A stretch of 45,050 nt of DNA from the NCBI RefSeq assembly GCF_009911595.1, contig NZ_QWKG01000034.1, positions 1-45,050 on the forward strand, written 5' to 3'. This document shows positions 29,902-37,800 of this stretch, piece after piece. Positions within the stretch are counted from its first letter, which is position 1. The number at the start of each line of letters is the position of its first letter. The notes below the pieces were generated by a model, which ran no database searches, was not told where the DNA came from, and saw nothing but the letters and a program-made list of their open reading frames with translations. The translations under genes were made by a program, and so were the position numbers. Source of the DNA: Colidextribacter sp. OB.20 (lineage in GTDB: Bacteria > Bacillota > Clostridia > Oscillospirales > Oscillospiraceae).

Positions 29902-29976
29902 TCCATTGCATCGGGATGCCCGGTGCAGTGGAGTGGCGTAATCCCGTGTACCTTGTCAACTGAATATAGATAGCGG
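29902..29976 (+). promoter_or_regulatory. Hairpin and CCTTGTCAAC...AGATAGCGGA motif, copy 2
   Basis: A hairpin with arms near 29902-29913 and 29920-29932 (TCCA, TGCA, CGGG against CCCG, TGCA, TGGA) closes the chaperone transcript region. At 29951-29976 follows CCTTGTCAAC-TGA-ATATAGATAGCGGA, the relative of the motif at 14618-14646. It marks the left edge of the gene island at 30-34.8 kb. Confidence 0.4.
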
Positions 29977-30010
29977 AGATTTTGAATAAAACATGAAACG
30001 AGGTGAAATT

Positions 30011-30205
30011 ATGACTGAACAAGACCGCACAGAGTTGGAGCTTATGAAATCCACATTGGGTAACGATTCCTGGTCAAAAGTAGGGGCCATACTCAGAATC
30101 CTTGAAATCGGGAACCCGAGCATGGCCCATGCGAAGCAAATTCTTTTAGCGTGCGAGAAGTCTTTGGGTATCTGTGTTAATACCGAACTTATTGGCGGGC
30201 TCTAA
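30011..30205 (+). CDS. Small phage protein
   Basis: 64 residues from ATG 30011 behind GAGGTG. MTEQDRTELELMKSTLGNDSWSKVGAILRILEIGNPSMAHAKQILLACEKSLG is helical, with no known motif. It ends 4 bases into the convergent gene on the other strand. Function unknown. Confidence 0.5.
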   Translation: MTEQDRTELELMKSTLGNDSWSKVGAILRILEIGNPSMAHAKQILLACEKSLGICVNTELIGGL

Positions 30206-30366
30206 ATTGGACGCTGGAATATTTCCGTTTTCGGCTTTGTGTCTGACGGCTCTCGGCATACTGCATCGTATGTTTCCTTAAATTTTTGGAATACCTCCTC
30301 TTTGGTGCCGGTAACACCACAGAGACGCGCGAGAGCAACAATCATTGCGTACTCGTTAAGCTCCAT
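30202..30366 (-). CDS. 54-residue protein, minus strand
   Basis: ATG at 30366 with AAGGAGGTG upstream on the minus strand. MELNEYAMIVALARLCGVTGTKEEVFQKFKETYDAV is helical. A TGG-TAGAAT extended -10 lies about 30 bases upstream (30397-30405), so it has its own leftward promoter. A lysogenic-conversion type gene is likely; function unknown. Confidence 0.6.
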   Translation of the reverse strand: MELNEYAMIVALARLCGVTGTKEEVFQKFKETYDAVCREPSDTKPKTEIFQRPI

Positions 30367-30428
30367 CGTATTCACCTCCTTCCACCCTAATTCTACCACA
30401 TTTCTACACGAGGGGCCATCTCTTTCGG

Positions 30429-30457
30429 TTGCCCTCCCCGCCATTATGTGGTATAAT
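30429..30457 (+). promoter_or_regulatory. Promoter of membrane/LRR moron gene
   Basis: TTGCCC 30429-30434, 17-base spacer, TATAAT 30452-30457, 41 bases before the ATG at 30498. An independent promoter in the middle of a late operon is characteristic of a moron expressed in the lysogen. Confidence 0.75.
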
Positions 30458-30497
30458 GCCCATAGGGCACAGCCCAATTTGAGGGAGGTAGAGAAAG

Positions 30498-31655
30498 ATG
30501 CTGTTTGTTTATGCTGCCCTAGCTGGTTTTGTGTTAGCGGTTGTATCCGCAGTTCTGATGGCCGTCATGGCAATGAGGGACAAACCGTTCATTATTCCTC
30601 TGGTCTTGATGCTGGTATCTATTTTGGTGGTTGGAGGCTCCGTATTCATGATTACCAGAGAGGACAATCCAACGGCGGATAAGAGTACGGGGGACCAGAG
30701 TACGGTGGATCAGAGCAATCCGGATAAGAGCAACTACATCCCTGCACCGACAAAAATATACAACACATCCGCCGACGAAAACGGACTGGGCGACACAAAT
30801 ATGTATGTCGATGGAACGGTAAAGTCCTTTGATTCAAAAAAAGGTGTAAAGTATTGCGAATTTGTAACTGAAGATGGAAAATTACAAATTATATCTGTAC
30901 CGTTAGGCACTCCAAAGGATGAATGGGATAAATTAAAAGAGGGCGAGCAAGTAAGAATTTATTTCCAATACCTTGGCTATTCCGATGTTTTGGATATGGC
31001 ATCCGGTATGCTTTTAGCTGTTGGAAATCCTTCCGATGATAAAGCGACTATAAGTGGGACGCCTTATATCAAGCCAGAAGATAGCGAGAAGGAAGAAAAT
31101 GGGATTTGGGCAAATAAGTTCACGCCTATCAATGATTTTCGTTACACTTTGGATAAGCAGGAAAAGACTATCACTCTAATTCGCTACAGCGGGGATGAGG
31201 AAAAAATAATGTTGTCACCAGTGTATACTATTGGCGGAGAAGATTACAAGTTGACGTCTTTAGGAGATGACGGTTGCTTTTTCGGAGAAATATCCTTAAC
31301 AAGTATATATATTCCGGAAGGTGTGACGCATTTTAGTAATAACTGTTTCAACTCATGTTCTTCTCTCCAATATTTGTATATTCCGTCAACGATGAAAGAT
31401 ATGGAAATGAGCTTTTTGGATTACATCCATGAGCATAAGATTTTCTGTGATTCAAAGGCAGTTATACCGGCTGAAAGAGATACAAAGGATTATGATGAGA
31501 AGCAAGACGACATGAGTCAAGCCGGAGAATTGGGGAGCAATTTCGCCGGTGCAATCAATGGACTTGTAGGCGGGATATCTAGCGACCCTGACAATCCGAT
31601 TGTCACCGAAATATACTTTGGGGGAACAGCCCAGCAATGGGAGTCATATCAATAA
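30498..31655 (+). CDS. Membrane-anchored protein with leucine-rich-repeat-like domain
   Basis: 385 residues. Two hydrophobic segments (about residues 1-25 and 31-53) are followed by a Ser/Thr/Asp/Asn-rich linker with DQS repeats. Next is a compact domain (YVDGTVKSFDSKKGVKYCEFVTEDGKLQIISVP...), then a BspA-type repeat (ISLTSIYIPEGVTHFSNNCFNSCSSLQYLYIPSTM). It is probably exported or membrane-held with most of the chain outside. It has its own promoter and terminator; a host-surface or exclusion role is inferred. Codon use looks more AT-rich than the flanking tail genes. Confidence 0.6.
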   Translation: MLFVYAALAGFVLAVVSAVLMAVMAMRDKPFIIPLVLMLVSILVVGGSVFMITREDNPTADKSTGDQSTVDQSNPDKSNYIPAPTKIYNTSADENGLGDTNMYVDGTVKSFDSKKGVKYCEFVTEDGKLQIISVPLGTPKDEWDKLKEGEQVRIYFQYLGYSDVLDMASGMLLAVGNPSDDKATISGTPYIKPEDSEKEENGIWANKFTPINDFRYTLDKQEKTITLIRYSGDEEKIMLSPVYTIGGEDYKLTSLGDDGCFFGEISLTSIYIPEGVTHFSNNCFNSCSSLQYLYIPSTMKDMEMSFLDYIHEHKIFCDSKAVIPAERDTKDYDEKQDDMSQAGELGSNFAGAINGLVGGISSDPDNPIVTEIYFGGTAQQWESYQ

Positions 31656-31660
31656 GAAAC

Positions 31661-31692
31661 GACCTCCGCTGAAAAATCAGCGGAGGTTGTTG
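31661..31692 (+). terminator. Bidirectional terminator between convergent genes
   Basis: ACCTCCGCTGA-AAAA-TCAGCGGAGGT (31662-31672/31677-31687), then TGTTGTTAT. It stops the moron gene and, read on the other strand, the zinc-ribbon membrane gene ending at 31716. Confidence 0.85.
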
Positions 31693-31715
31693 TTATACTT
31701 TATTTAAGATTTTGG

Positions 31716-32225
31716 TTAATCGTCGCTTTCTCCTCCACTTCCTTTAACCAAACAAATGATAGCAAGTACAGCGCAGATTAGGCACCATACAGACCAAATG
31801 ACCAAATCGCCATAGCTACCAGCGAGGGTGAATCCAAGAAAAGCGGCAATTCCGAACATTACAATAAGAGCAATATTGCCGCCCTTACCACCTTTTCTTG
31901 TGGCGATAGAGACAATACCTCCAGCTAAAAGCATGATAGCAACAATAACACCAGCGGAGCCACCCACCTCACCATTATCCTGCAAGGTATTGCTCAGCCC
32001 AGCAGCGCAGGACTGGAGTAGAACAAAAAAAGAAAGCACAATGCAAAGGATGCCAGAAACTAATTTCCAGGTTTTCATATTTCCACCGTTCGTTTTCTTA
32101 TTTGCCTCTGGCTTTTTAGATTCAGTAGATGCTTGTGTAGTTGGTCTTGGTGTGTGGCAATAAGGGCACACCGGATATTCCCAAGGTACTTTCTTCCCAC
32201 ATTTACTACAAGTGTACAGGGCCAT
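31716..32225 (-). CDS. Zinc ribbon plus multi-spanning membrane protein
   Basis: 169 residues. N-terminal CSKCGKKVPWEYPVCPYC (residues about 6-23) is a zinc ribbon. A Lys/Asn-rich linker follows, then about four hydrophobic helices (LVSGILCIVLSFFVLLQSC, AGVIVAIMLLAGGIVSIA, NIALIVMFGIAAFLGFTLAG, VIWSVWCLICAVLAIICLV). GGAGGTAGAGAG precedes the ATG. Ribbon-plus-TM proteins of prophages often act in lysogens; superinfection exclusion is a guess. Confidence 0.65.
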   Translation of the reverse strand: MALYTCSKCGKKVPWEYPVCPYCHTPRPTTQASTESKKPEANKKTNGGNMKTWKLVSGILCIVLSFFVLLQSCAAGLSNTLQDNGEVGGSAGVIVAIMLLAGGIVSIATRKGGKGGNIALIVMFGIAAFLGFTLAGSYGDLVIWSVWCLICAVLAIICLVKGSGGESDD

Positions 32226-32316
32226 TTCTCTCTACCTCCATTAAATATGTATTAAAAGTTTAGCACGCTGTCCACAAATTGTCCATAGATTCCGCAAAAA
32301 TTTTTCTAAAAACCTC

Positions 32317-32359
32317 TTGACAAAGTATCGCACTACATGTATTATTGTATTGCGCTACA
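32317..32359 (+). promoter_or_regulatory. Promoter with two operator repeats (cassette B)
   Basis: TTGACA 32317-32322, 17-base spacer, TATTAT 32340-32345. TATCGCACTACA (32326-32337) and TATTGCGCTACA (32348-32359) are 22 bases apart, the first starting 4 bases after the -35 box. Cassette A has the same geometry with unrelated operator sequence, consistent with two regulators of different specificity. Confidence 0.8.
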
Positions 32360-32374
32360 AGAGGAGGTGAGCCA

Positions 32375-32548
32375 ATGCCCCCGGAAAGCAGGGCCGAGTA
32401 TTTTCGAGAGCGCAGAAAACTAAAGAAGCAGTTTTCCGTTTTGAGTGATAGGGAAAGGGTTGAGGCCCTTGAACAGAGGCTTAAAGAACAAGGGAAAACG
32501 AAAACAAAATGGTTTGAAGAAAAGGCAGACGAAGAACTCGGCAAATAA
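32375..32548 (+). CDS. Small regulator-like protein (cassette B)
   Basis: 57 residues from ATG 32375 behind GAGGAGGTGAG. MPPESRAEYFRERRKLKKQFSVLSDRERVEALEQRLKEQGKTKTKWFEEKADEEL has a short strand (KKQFSVL) and two helices, as in ribbon-helix-helix proteins. This N-terminus is common in clostridial prophages and plasmids. The operator repeats in its promoter suggest self-repression. Confidence 0.7.
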   Translation: MPPESRAEYFRERRKLKKQFSVLSDRERVEALEQRLKEQGKTKTKWFEEKADEELGK

Positions 32549-32552
32549 AAAA

Positions 32553-32629
32553 GGACACCCGCCGCCCTGACAAGCAAACGCGAGTGTCCACAAACCGGAG
32601 GTTTGATACCACGATTATATCAGACCTCC
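32553..32629 (+). promoter_or_regulatory. Two-hairpin leader RNA (cassette B)
   Basis: Hairpin 1: GGACACCCGC/GCGAGTGTCC (32553-32562/32580-32589, one mismatch) with CCCTGACAAGCAAAC in the loop. Hairpin 2: a 12-bp stem GGAGGTTTGATA/TATCAGACCTCC (32597-32608/32618-32629, one G-U). The 3' arm CCTCC could instead pair with the ribosome site GGAGG at 32643-32647, a plausible on/off switch. Same order and spacing as at 15575-15665. Confidence 0.65.
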
Positions 32630-32658
32630 CCGTGAAAATCAAGGAGGTTAAAAAGAAA

Positions 32659-32877
32659 ATGAGCGAAATCGAGAAAATGAAGCGGTACATTGAGCGGACG
32701 AAGATGAACATAGCCGGAGCCAGTCCCTACAAGATGAATATTTCAGAGGCGTTTGAACTTGCACATCAAGCATATGCCTGTGGCGATCTCCCCATTGAAA
32801 TCATTTCTCTTGCGTTCGATTACGGTATGTCCAAAGGCTACCGAGCCGCCAAGGCGGAGAGGAGGGCGGCGGTATGA
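32659..32877 (+). CDS. 72-residue protein (cassette B)
   Basis: ATG 32659 with AAGGAGG upstream. MSEIEKMKRYIERTKMNIAGASPYKMNISEAFELAHQAYACGDLPIEIISLAFDYGMSKGYRAAKAERR is helical; the 'FDYGMSKGYRAAKAE' end is a recurrent prophage pattern. It occupies the same cassette slot as the gene at 15689. Function unknown. Confidence 0.7.
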   Translation: MSEIEKMKRYIERTKMNIAGASPYKMNISEAFELAHQAYACGDLPIEIISLAFDYGMSKGYRAAKAERRAAV

Positions 32878-33083
32878 CAGTAAGAGAAGCCGCAGACATT
32901 CTCGTTGGAGCAAAGAAGCTCTATCTGTCCTGGGAGGGTACAGTCCGTGAGCTTGACACGGAAGACGCACTTATGATGGACGCTTTCGGGATGTACCAGG
33001 TCAGTAAGATCATGAACTCGTGCGAGCCGGACTGCTTTGAGATCCACATTGCTGCCAAGCCCATCAAGGAGGTGTCTGCATGA
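32874..33083 (+). CDS. 69-residue protein (cassette B)
   Basis: ATGA-coupled to the previous gene and to the antirepressor that follows. MTVREAADILVGAKKLYLSWEGTVRELDTEDALMMDAFGMYQVSKI looks like a small alpha/beta protein. It is absent from cassette A. No function recognised. Confidence 0.6.
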   Translation: MTVREAADILVGAKKLYLSWEGTVRELDTEDALMMDAFGMYQVSKIMNSCEPDCFEIHIAAKPIKEVSA

Positions 33084-33799
33084 ACGACCTCCAGATCTTC
33101 AACTATGAGAGCAACGAGGTCCGCACCATCATGAAGGACGGGGAACCGTGGTTCTGTCTGGTGGATGTGTGCCGGGTGCTGGACCTCAGCAGCCCCCATA
33201 AGGTGGCTGAGCGTTTGGACCCTGATGAAAAGGGGCGGAATCAGATTCCGACCCCTGGTGGGAAACAGGATACTTGGTTCATCAACGAATCCGGCCTCTA
33301 CAACGTCATCCTCCGGTCCGACAAGCCGGAGGCCAAGCCCTTCCGCAAGTGGGTGACGGGCACCGTCCTTCCCACCATCCGCAAGACAGGTACATACAGC
33401 ACGAACGCCCTGCCTGACCCGAAGGCCGGGCTTGCTGAGGCGAAGGTGAAGAACGCCCGGGCACGGGTAGCGTCGATCTGGCTGAAGCTGGCACAGACCA
33501 ACCCAATCCCAACCTTCCAGCAGATATGTGCCCACTACGCCAGCGCCGAGCTAACCGGCGGAGAGGCGGTCCTGCCCCTGCCGGAGGTGAAGGAACGCAC
33601 CTACAGCGCCGCCGAGGTAGGCGAGCTTCTGGGCGGCATCAGCGCAAACATGATAGGCCGAGTGGCAAACCAGCACGGTTTGAAAACCGATGAGTACGGC
33701 ATCGAAGTTTGGGACAAGTCCAAGCACAGCGCAAAGCAAGTCCCAACATGGCGCTACAACGAAAAGGCTGTGGCCCGGCTCCGGGAACTGCTTCATTAA
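33080..33799 (+). CDS. Phage antirepressor, BRO N-terminal plus C-terminal DNA-binding domain
   Basis: 239 residues. The BRO domain is complete: IFNYESNEVRTIMKDGEPWFCLVDVCRVLDLSSPHKVAERLDPDEKG ... TWFINESGLYNVILRSDKPEAKPFRKWVTGTVLPTIRKTG. The C-terminal domain (YSAAEVGELLGGISANMIGRVANQHGLKTDEYG) is a winged-helix-like KilA-C/ANT variant. Antirepressors inactivate a phage repressor to start lytic growth. This is the intact counterpart of the broken gene at 15929. Confidence 0.85.
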   Translation: MNDLQIFNYESNEVRTIMKDGEPWFCLVDVCRVLDLSSPHKVAERLDPDEKGRNQIPTPGGKQDTWFINESGLYNVILRSDKPEAKPFRKWVTGTVLPTIRKTGTYSTNALPDPKAGLAEAKVKNARARVASIWLKLAQTNPIPTFQQICAHYASAELTGGEAVLPLPEVKERTYSAAEVGELLGGISANMIGRVANQHGLKTDEYGIEVWDKSKHSAKQVPTWRYNEKAVARLRELLH

Positions 33800-33811
33800 T
33801 TAAATACATCG

Positions 33812-33850
33812 AAATCCCCGCTATCTGTATTCAGGTGGTGGGGATTTTTT
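33812..33850 (+). terminator. Terminator after cassette B
   Basis: AAATCCCC (33812-33819) pairs with GGGGATTT (33840-33847) around a 20-base loop, running into a T-rich end. It closes the antirepressor transcript. Confidence 0.8.
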
Positions 33851-33868
33851 GCGTTTGGAGGTGTGAAT

Positions 33869-34123
33869 ATGGCGAAAATTGAAATCAAAACGGAAGGCGT
33901 AAAAGGAAAAGTTCTGGTGGACGGGAAAGAAATGCCGGGTGTGCGCAGTTATTCTGTTCACCATGACGCAGGTAGCATTCCAATGGTAAGGTTAGATTTG
34001 ATTGGGACAGACCTATTTATAGATGGGAATGGGTTTATCCCAGCCCTTCCGGAAGTCTTCAAGTCTTTTTATAGGCCTATTGAGACTACGGATGAATTTC
34101 CTGTGGAAGCTCCGAAAAAATAG
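33869..34123 (+). CDS. 84-residue phage protein
   Basis: ATG 33869 with GGAGGTG at 33857-33863. MAKIEIKTEGVKGKVLVDGKEMPGVRSYSVHHDAGSIPMVRLDLIGTDLFIDG is all-beta, a pattern seen in small phage proteins of unknown function. Its end overlaps the convergent cysteine-rich gene by about 40 bases. Confidence 0.65.
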   Translation: MAKIEIKTEGVKGKVLVDGKEMPGVRSYSVHHDAGSIPMVRLDLIGTDLFIDGNGFIPALPEVFKSFYRPIETTDEFPVEAPKK

Positions 34124-34286
34124 GGCATTCATCTGCGGTGCATTTCTCCCCGATTTTTACAAAATCGCATTCAAAAGTATCTTTTACAAAGAGAGTTTCA
34201 ACAAGTGTAGACCCGTCTATGTATTTTGCTTTTATAGAGCATTGTTTGTTTTGGACGGGGCAAAACCCAGAAGCAAGTTTAAACAA
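34086..34286 (-). CDS. Cysteine-rich small protein, minus strand
   Basis: 66 residues from TTG 34286 with AAAGGA spaced 6 bases and a promoter just upstream. LFKLASGFCPVQNKQCSIKAKYIDGSTLVETLFVKDTFECDFVKIGEKCTADECPIFSELP carries six cysteines in a pattern known from small clostridial prophage proteins. Earlier in-frame ATGs lie over or before the -10 box and are unlikely. Function unknown; probably metal-binding. Confidence 0.6.
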   Translation of the reverse strand: MFKLASGFCPVQNKQCSIKAKYIDGSTLVETLFVKDTFECDFVKIGEKCTADECPIFSELPQEIHP

Positions 34287-34317
34287 AATTTTTCCTTTCT
34301 GCACACCCGGCAAAAGT

Positions 34318-34346
34318 ATTGTATAACACATTACTCTGTCTTTCAA
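34318..34346 (-). promoter_or_regulatory. Leftward promoter of the cysteine-rich gene
   Basis: On the minus strand TTGAAA (34346-34341), 17-base spacer, TACAAT (34323-34318). The expected start of transcription is about 25 bases before the TTG start at 34286, which supports that start choice. Confidence 0.7.
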
Positions 34347-34363
34347 GGAAAGGAGGTGGAGGA

Positions 34364-34639
34364 ATGGAACTCAAAAAAGCCATAAAAAGAATACGTTTTG
34401 TTTTATCCAGCATTAAAAATCCGGTATTTATAACCAGACTGACCGATTGCAACGGGAAAAGAAAAATCGTAGTGGTACAAAAAAGCATTTTTGGAGCAAA
34501 AGCTATTGGAAAGTTTGAGATCGTAAAAGAGTTTGATCCAAATTCCCAGGAACCAAATTGGGAAGAAATTGGGTTTAGGTCCTTCCATTATAGAGAAAAA
34601 AGAGCGGTGACCGAGACACCGGCCACCGCTGGAAGTTAG
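34364..34639 (+). CDS. 91-residue phage protein
   Basis: ATG 34364 with AAAGGAGGTGGAGG. MELKKAIKRIRFVLSSIKNPVFITRLTDCNGKRKIVVVQKSIFGAKAIGKFEIVKEF is basic and beta-rich. Its end overlaps the convergent zinc-ribbon gene by 4 bases. No family recognised. Confidence 0.6.
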   Translation: MELKKAIKRIRFVLSSIKNPVFITRLTDCNGKRKIVVVQKSIFGAKAIGKFEIVKEFDPNSQEPNWEEIGFRSFHYREKRAVTETPATAGS

Positions 34640-34797
34640 ATTTTCATCCAGATCGTTCCTTTGCACTTACTGCATGTTGGAAGCTTCTTAACCATTTCCG
34701 GGACAAGCACAGTATGCCCGCCGCAGTTCATGCAGATATAGACACCAAGCGGCGGAAATTCCCCGGCTTCGTACTGAGACTTTTTAGTTTCTGGCAT
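34636..34797 (-). CDS. Small zinc-ribbon protein, minus strand
   Basis: 53 residues, ATG at 34797 behind AAAGGGGGTG. YICMNCGGHTVLVPEMVKKLPTCSKCKGTIW is a CxxCG...CxxC ribbon with a rubredoxin-like spacing, preceded by KKSQYEAGEFPPLGVY. This is a widespread prophage family. An extended -10 (TGA-TATGAT, near 34818-34827) lies upstream. Confidence 0.7.
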   Translation of the reverse strand: MPETKKSQYEAGEFPPLGVYICMNCGGHTVLVPEMVKKLPTCSKCKGTIWMKI

Positions 34798-34861
34798 AGT
34801 TTTCACCCCCTTTCGCCTAAATCATATCACAAATAATTCCACAGTAAAAGAAGGTGACAGC

Positions 34862-37800
34862 ATGGCCGACGTGACCGTAGACAGTCTGCAAATTGAAATT
34901 GAAGCCTCGTCCGAGAAGGCCGTGGAGAAGTTGAATGCGCTCACCAGCGCTTTGAAAAGCCTCCAGGCCGCCACAAAAGGAAGGTTCGGCGATATCCAGA
35001 GGCAGATTCAGGGGCTGGGCGATTCCGCCGAGGTATCCCCGGCGGTAGCCAGGACCAGAAAGAAGCGGGCGGCGTTGGACCGGGCGACAGGCAGAAGCAA
35101 GACCAATGGTGCGCTGGATAATACCCCTGACCTTGAAGCATTGCAAGCTGAATATCGAAAAGTCGGCGAGGCGTTTGACGCCGCTCTGAGCAAGTTTGAG
35201 CAGTTAAAGGCTAGCGAGCGGGAAATCCACAAAACCCGTTTCTTGTATGACGATGAAGCAAAAGAGATAAATAAAGCCGCACAAGAGGTAGACCGGCTTT
35301 CTGATAAATACCATGAACTCAGGAAGCAGATAGAGGCGGCAAATGCGGCAAGGACGACGCCGGAGACTAAAACGCAGACTGCGGACCCCTGGGCGGAGAT
35401 TAAGGAGAAGATGAAGGACTCCACCCTGGGGGAGATTATTGGGGACGCCGCCACCATCGACGAGGCCGTCAGCAGAATGGTGGAGCTGGGGGATCAGGCA
35501 TCTATCCTCCAGGTCAAGATGGAGGGTCTGCGGGAGAAGCTGACCGGGGCCTTTGAGAAGGGCAACCAGACCCAGATCGCCAACTACACCAGCCAGATTC
35601 AAAAGCTCCAGAGTCAGATCGCCGAGCTGAAGGATACGGCAAGCCAGGCTGTGGAGCCCGAGACGGAGATGGTGGAGTCTGAGACCTCCCTTCAAAAGAA
35701 GCTTGGTGTCCTGCAAAAAATACGGGAGACCATTGAGGGGATTAGCGCCAACGGCTCTATCGGGAAAAGCCTAGGGTCTGTGGAGGGCTTAAAAGGCATT
35801 TTAGGCAAGGACCTATCTATGCAATCGCTAATCCCCAAGGGGGCCGCCTCCGGGGTAAACGCCTTGGGCGGGGCCTTCGGAGGTCTCCGGGACAAAATGC
35901 TTGGTGTGGCCGCCGCTCACCCGATTCTAGCCGCCGCACTGGTTGGTGTGACAATCGCCACAAAAACAGTTGGTAAAGGGATGAAAAGTCTAGCCCAGTC
36001 TGCGGCATCTGCGGCGAGGAAGGGCTTTGAGCTTCTGGCCGCCGGGGTAAAAAAACTAACCTCTGCGCTGATAAATCTTGTGACCAGCGGGATCGGCAAG
36101 GCGATATCCGGGCTGAAATCGCTGGGGAAATCAATCATAAAAAATGTAACAGGCCCATTTACAAAATCCGCAGAAAAAATATCAAAATGGAAACAAATGC
36201 TCAGTAGTGCTCTATTTTATAGTACAGTTTTTAGAGGCATGAGCATTATTTCAAACGGCTTAAAAGAAGGGGCCACAAATCTATATGAATACAGCCGGTT
36301 AGTAGGCACAGAGTTTGCCCCGGCTATGAATTCGCTAGCAACCAGCGCTTTGTACTTAAAGAACAGCCTGGGGGCTATGGCCGCTCCTCTGGTCCAGGCC
36401 CTGGCCCCGGCTATCGACTTCCTCATTGACAAGTTCGTGGCCCTCATCAACGTCATCGGCAAGGCGTTTGCCGTGCTCACCGGAAAGAGCGTGTACACCC
36501 AGGCCAAGAAGCACGCCGTGGAATACGGCGAGGCGGCCAATAAGGCGTCGAAGGCCACCAAGGACTTTTTGCTTGGCATTGACGAGCTCAATGTGCTCAA
36601 CGACTCCGCTGGCGGCGGTGGAGGCGCTGCTACCGACTTTGGTTCTATGTTTGAAGAGGTAGAGGTCCCCACCGACCAGTTCGACTGGGTGAAGCAGATA
36701 CGGGAGGCCATCGAAAACGGTGAGTGGCGGTCTGTGGGAGAGCTGGTGGCAGAAAAGCTCAACGAGGTTGTGGAAAGCTGGGATTCCTACTCCTGGGGTC
36801 AAAAGCTGGGCAGCCTTATTAACAACGGGCTCAATGTGGCTTATGGCTTCCTGACTAAATTTGATTTCGAAAAACTGGGCAGCAAGGTGGCTGACGGGCT
36901 GAACGGAATCTTCGACACCGTGGATTGGGACCTGCTGGGCCGCACCTTCGCCGCCAAGTGGAACGCCCTCTTCGACTTCATCTACGGATTTGCCACCACC
37001 TTGAAGTGGCACGAGATAGGCCTTGACATTGCGAAGGCAATCAACGGATTTTTAGACGAGCTGGACGCCGTGCAGGCGGCAGAGGCAGTATCAAAGTTTG
37101 TTGTTGGTATTTTTGATACCATCAGCACTGCTATTACGGAGACCAAATGGGACGTGCTGGGTACAAAGCTGGCCGATTTCATCAATAAGGTGGATTGGTA
37201 CGGAGCTATCTACGGCGGGCTAAACATTATTACCAAGGGCCTTGCGGCGCTGAAAAAAGCCATTGATTCTTTCCTTGTGAACTGGAAGTGGAATGAAACA
37301 GCTAAGCAGATTTATACCGCTATCAACAACGCATGGAAAGACGTGGACTGGCCCGGACTTGGAAAAACGCTGGGCGATATGGTTATTACCGCCCTGAAAT
37401 TCGCAGTAGATGTCATCTCCAATATCGACTGGCCGAAAATCGGGCGGGACATCGGAAACTTTTTAATCAACATTGATTGGGTGAAGGTATTTGGCGGTCT
37501 GACCGATGTGATCGCGGCCGGCATTACAGCGGCGGTTGGAGCATTAGGCGGTTTGATTGATACGATTGCCCCGAAGATGAAGGAAATTGCTTCCGGAATC
37601 GCCAAAAAGGTCAATGAGTTCTTCGACAAGATAGACTGGGCCGAGACGGGCCAGGTGCTGAGTAAGGGGATTGAATCGGCCCTTGACTTCATGATTGAGT
37701 TCATGCAGAAGGTTGATTGGGATTCTATTGGAAGACATATTGCAGAGTTCCTAGAAAACATAGATTGGGATACTTTGCTGACCAAGTGGGGTCAGCTGCT

